Source of the DNA: Bryobacterales bacterium
GTDB lineage: Bacteria; Acidobacteriota; Terriglobia; Bryobacterales; UBA6623
DNA length: 64,000 bases
Reading direction: 5' to 3'
Assembly (NCBI GenBank): GCA_022823865.1
Contig: JAJEHF010000066.1
Location: 1 to 64,000 of the forward strand
Below the pieces are notes generated by a model. The model ran no database searches and had not been told where the DNA came from. It worked only from the letters and a program-made list of their open reading frames with translations. The first letter of the stretch is position 1. Each line of letters begins with the position of its first letter. Positions 61,959 to 64,000 of the stretch are shown here, piece by piece. The translations under genes and the position numbers were made by a program.

Positions 61959-63068
61959 ATGGCCCTCGTGTCCGTCGAGACGCTTGGTTCCCGTTACGAT
62001 GTCCGCATCGAAGCCGGCCTGATCGGACGCGCCGGGTCGCTAATTCGCGAGACGCTCGGGGATCGCCGGCTGTTTGTGATTGCGGACGAGACCGTCTGGA
62101 GGCACTACGAGTCTCGTCTGGCGGAGGGACTCCAAGGCTGCGATTGGGTGGCGCTGCGCAGTCCACTCGACGAGCCGCGCAAGCGCATGTCCACGGTCGA
62201 GAGGCTGTGCTCGGACATGCACGCCGCGCGCGCGGACCGCGGCAGCGCCGTGGTGGCGTTCGGGGGCGGAGTCGCTGGCGACGTGGCTGGGTTCGTGGCC
62301 GCTTCCTACATGCGCGGCATCGACTTTGTCCAAGTCCCGACCACCTTGCTCGCCCAGGTCGATGCTTCGGTTGGCGGCAAGACAGGCGTCAACCTCTCCT
62401 CTGGCAAGAACCTAGTCGGAGCGTTCCACCAGCCGCGCCTCGTGCTGGTCGATCCGGACACGCTCGTCTCGCTGCCGGATCGCGAGTATCTTGCCGGCGT
62501 GCAAGAGGTGGTCAAGCACGGCATCATCCGCAGTCCGGAACTGTTCGCTTACATGGAAACGCGCGCGGCCATGGTCCGAGCGCGCGCGGGGGAAGCGGTC
62601 GAGAAGATGATTTCGGAATCGGTCCGCATCAAGGCCGCGGTCGTGCGCGCCGACGAGCGCGAGAGCGGGCTGAGGCGCATCCTGAACTTCGGCCACACGC
62701 TAGGCCACGCCTTGGAGGCCGAGACCGGCTACAGCACCCTGTTGCACGGCGAAGCAGTCGGCTTCGGGATGATCGCCGCGGCGCGCCTGTCGGAGTTGCG
62801 CGGCCGGTTGGGCTCCCGTGATCGCGGGCGGATCGAAGCTGTCGTGCTCTCGTACGGGTCGTTCGCGGGTCTGGAGAGCTTGGACGCCCGAAACATCGCC
62901 GCGCGGATCGCGGGCGACAAGAAGGCGGTCGGCGGCAGGGCGCGATTCGTGCTGGCCGATTCGATCGGAAGCGTCAGCGAGGAACTGGACCCGCCTGCCG
63001 ACCAGGTGATCGCTGCAACCGAGCACGCGCTCGCAGCCTGCGGCGCCGTCGAATCGGCAGCGGTCTAG
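61959..63068 (+). CDS. aroB: 3-dehydroquinate synthase AroB
   Basis: A 369-residue NAD- and metal-dependent enzyme of the shikimate pathway. It has VAFGGGVAGDVAGFVAASYMRGI, QVPTTLLAQVDASVGGKTGVN, GAFHQPRLVLVDPDTL, and the metal ligands in QEVVKHGII, NFGHTLGHALE and LLHGEAVGFGM. ATG 61959 follows AAGGA closely; ATG 61941 is an alternative. UbiE/MenG follows 10 nt downstream, perhaps in one operon supplying aromatics and quinones. Confidence 0.96.
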   Translation: MALVSVETLGSRYDVRIEAGLIGRAGSLIRETLGDRRLFVIADETVWRHYESRLAEGLQGCDWVALRSPLDEPRKRMSTVERLCSDMHAARADRGSAVVAFGGGVAGDVAGFVAASYMRGIDFVQVPTTLLAQVDASVGGKTGVNLSSGKNLVGAFHQPRLVLVDPDTLVSLPDREYLAGVQEVVKHGIIRSPELFAYMETRAAMVRARAGEAVEKMISESVRIKAAVVRADERESGLRRILNFGHTLGHALEAETGYSTLLHGEAVGFGMIAAARLSELRGRLGSRDRGRIEAVVLSYGSFAGLESLDARNIAARIAGDKKAVGGRARFVLADSIGSVSEELDPPADQVIAATEHALAACGAVESAAV

Positions 63069-63078
63069 AGCCGCATAC

Positions 63079-63858
63079 GTGGTGCCAGTGGAAGAGCCAC
63101 AGCGCGGCGCTTTGCCGGCTGGCATCGAGGTCGGCAACGAAGCCGAGGCTGCCCGCGCCGTGCGCGACATGTTCGCGCGAGTGGCGCCGCGCTATGACTT
63201 GCTCAATCACCTGCTATCAGGCCAGATCGACCGCTTCTGGCGCCGCAAGCTGGTGCGCGCCGTGCGGCCCTACTTGCAGCGCGATGCGGTGAGTATCGCC
63301 GATTGCTGCTGCGGCACGGGAGATCTGGCGCTGGCCTTGGCCCGTGAGCGGGCGCGCTTGCGCCCGGACAAGGTCCCAGCGTGCCTTGCCTCGGACTTCT
63401 GTCGCCCGATGTTGGTGCGTGCCGCCGACAAGTTCGAGCGTGCCGGCCTGCCTCGTATTCTGGCCGAGGCGGATGCCACCCGCATGCCGCTGCCTGACTC
63501 GAGCGTAGATTTGGTGACCATTGCCTTCGGGTTTCGAAACCTTGCAAACTATCGCGTCGGCGCCGAAGAGTTTTGCCGATTACTGGCCCCGGGCGGCTGC
63601 CTGGCGGTACTGGAGTTCTCCCAGCCGACCTTCAAGCTTTGGGGCGCACTGTTCAACTTCTATTTCCGGCACGTGCTACCGCGCCTGGGCAATGCCATTT
63701 CGGGCAGTGGAGGGGCCTACTCTTACTTGCAGGATTCTGTGCAGCGCTTTCCGTCGCCCGAGCAGGTTCGAAAGCTGCTGATTGGGGCAGGATTCAAGCG
63801 GGTCGAGATTCGGCCGCTATCCGGCGGTGTGAGCGTCTTGTATCTTGCCTACGTCTAG
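63079..63858 (+). CDS. ubiE: Demethylmenaquinone/ubiquinone C-methyltransferase (UbiE/MenG)
   Basis: A 259-residue class I methyltransferase. FARVAPRYDLLNHLLSGQIDRFWRR is the UbiE N-terminal mark, then the SAM motif ADCCCGTGDLALALA (cysteine-rich variant of the usual DVACGTGD), TRMPLPDSSVDLVTIAFGFRNL and GGCLAVLEFSQP near the end, with SGSGGAYSYLQDSVQRFPSPEQV. It methylates the quinone ring. The start is GTG 63079 (or GTG 63088). It follows aroB closely. The 140 nt after it hold nothing I recognise. Confidence 0.94.
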   Translation: MVPVEEPQRGALPAGIEVGNEAEAARAVRDMFARVAPRYDLLNHLLSGQIDRFWRRKLVRAVRPYLQRDAVSIADCCCGTGDLALALARERARLRPDKVPACLASDFCRPMLVRAADKFERAGLPRILAEADATRMPLPDSSVDLVTIAFGFRNLANYRVGAEEFCRLLAPGGCLAVLEFSQPTFKLWGALFNFYFRHVLPRLGNAISGSGGAYSYLQDSVQRFPSPEQVRKLLIGAGFKRVEIRPLSGGVSVLYLAYV

Positions 63859-64000
63859 TGCGATGAGTCTAAGGCACCTGAGATAGACAGGCGAAAGCTC
63901 GCTCTTCTTGGCCGCCAGGCTGGAGTCGATCATTGATCGCGAATCCTGTGGCGCCGTTAATCTTCAATTTAGGAATTCGTTGAGGCCGAAGATTGCGAGA

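Overview
The window is a GC-rich bacterial chromosome segment from a Gram-negative organism. It encodes a TonB-dependent receptor, an ABC-2 polysaccharide exporter (Wzm/Wzt type), periplasmic adaptor proteins and menaquinone-type genes (UbiD, UbiE/MenG). Several traits together (a carboxypeptidase-regulatory-domain TonB receptor, a double ThyX-like protein, M28-PDZ peptidase, NHL and DUF1080 secreted proteins, sodium/solute symporters) suggest Acidobacteriota or a relative. This is inference; no rRNA or other decisive marker is present.

Positions 1-12,800 are accessory DNA. A FRG-TPR protein and a gamma-glutamylcyclotransferase-like protein abut a CPA2 antiporter gene that has lost both ends. 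Next comes an 8.9 kb segment bounded by a 67-68 bp direct repeat that copies the 3' end of an aldehyde dehydrogenase gene. It holds two converging units. On the minus strand is a tightly coupled five-gene operon: GHKL ATPase, two unrecognised proteins, a PP-loop/PAPS-reductase-like protein and a cysteine desulfurase. On the plus strand is a DUF262-HEPN pair. The sulfur-mobilising pair resembles the DndA-DndC or SspA-SspD logic of DNA phosphorothioation, but none of the usual partners is present. This is the best candidate for an undescribed system here.

Positions 12,700-34,700 are mostly core metabolism: aldehyde dehydrogenase, ThyX-like protein, HAD phosphatase, QueA, a response regulator followed by a TonB-dependent receptor (both preceded by 11-bp-period repeats like a Pho box), lpd-lipB-E2-ackA, and two sodium/solute symporters. 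A DprA-like/phosphoribosyltransferase pair (21.5-23.1 kb) may be another conflict-type insertion.

Positions 34,700-43,600 hold tRNA-Glu, an HlyD-type adaptor, a secreted M28-PDZ peptidase, a polysaccharide ABC exporter with a fused double glycosyltransferase, and CutA.

Positions 43,700-48,000 hold small toxin-antitoxin relics (truncated ParE, orphan HigA, VapB with a broken VapC) around an RhlE helicase and a YfiT/DinB enzyme. Positions 48,000-57,800 return to housekeeping: methylmalonyl-CoA mutase large subunit, an HpnI-like glycosyltransferase, an ABC/adaptor pair, UbiD, DUF2461, MurB, DUF1080 and an AlkD-like protein. An IS4 transposase (58.1-59.2 kb) and an apparently intact RelB-YafQ pair with a visible promoter and operator follow. 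The window ends with NadB, AroB and UbiE/MenG.
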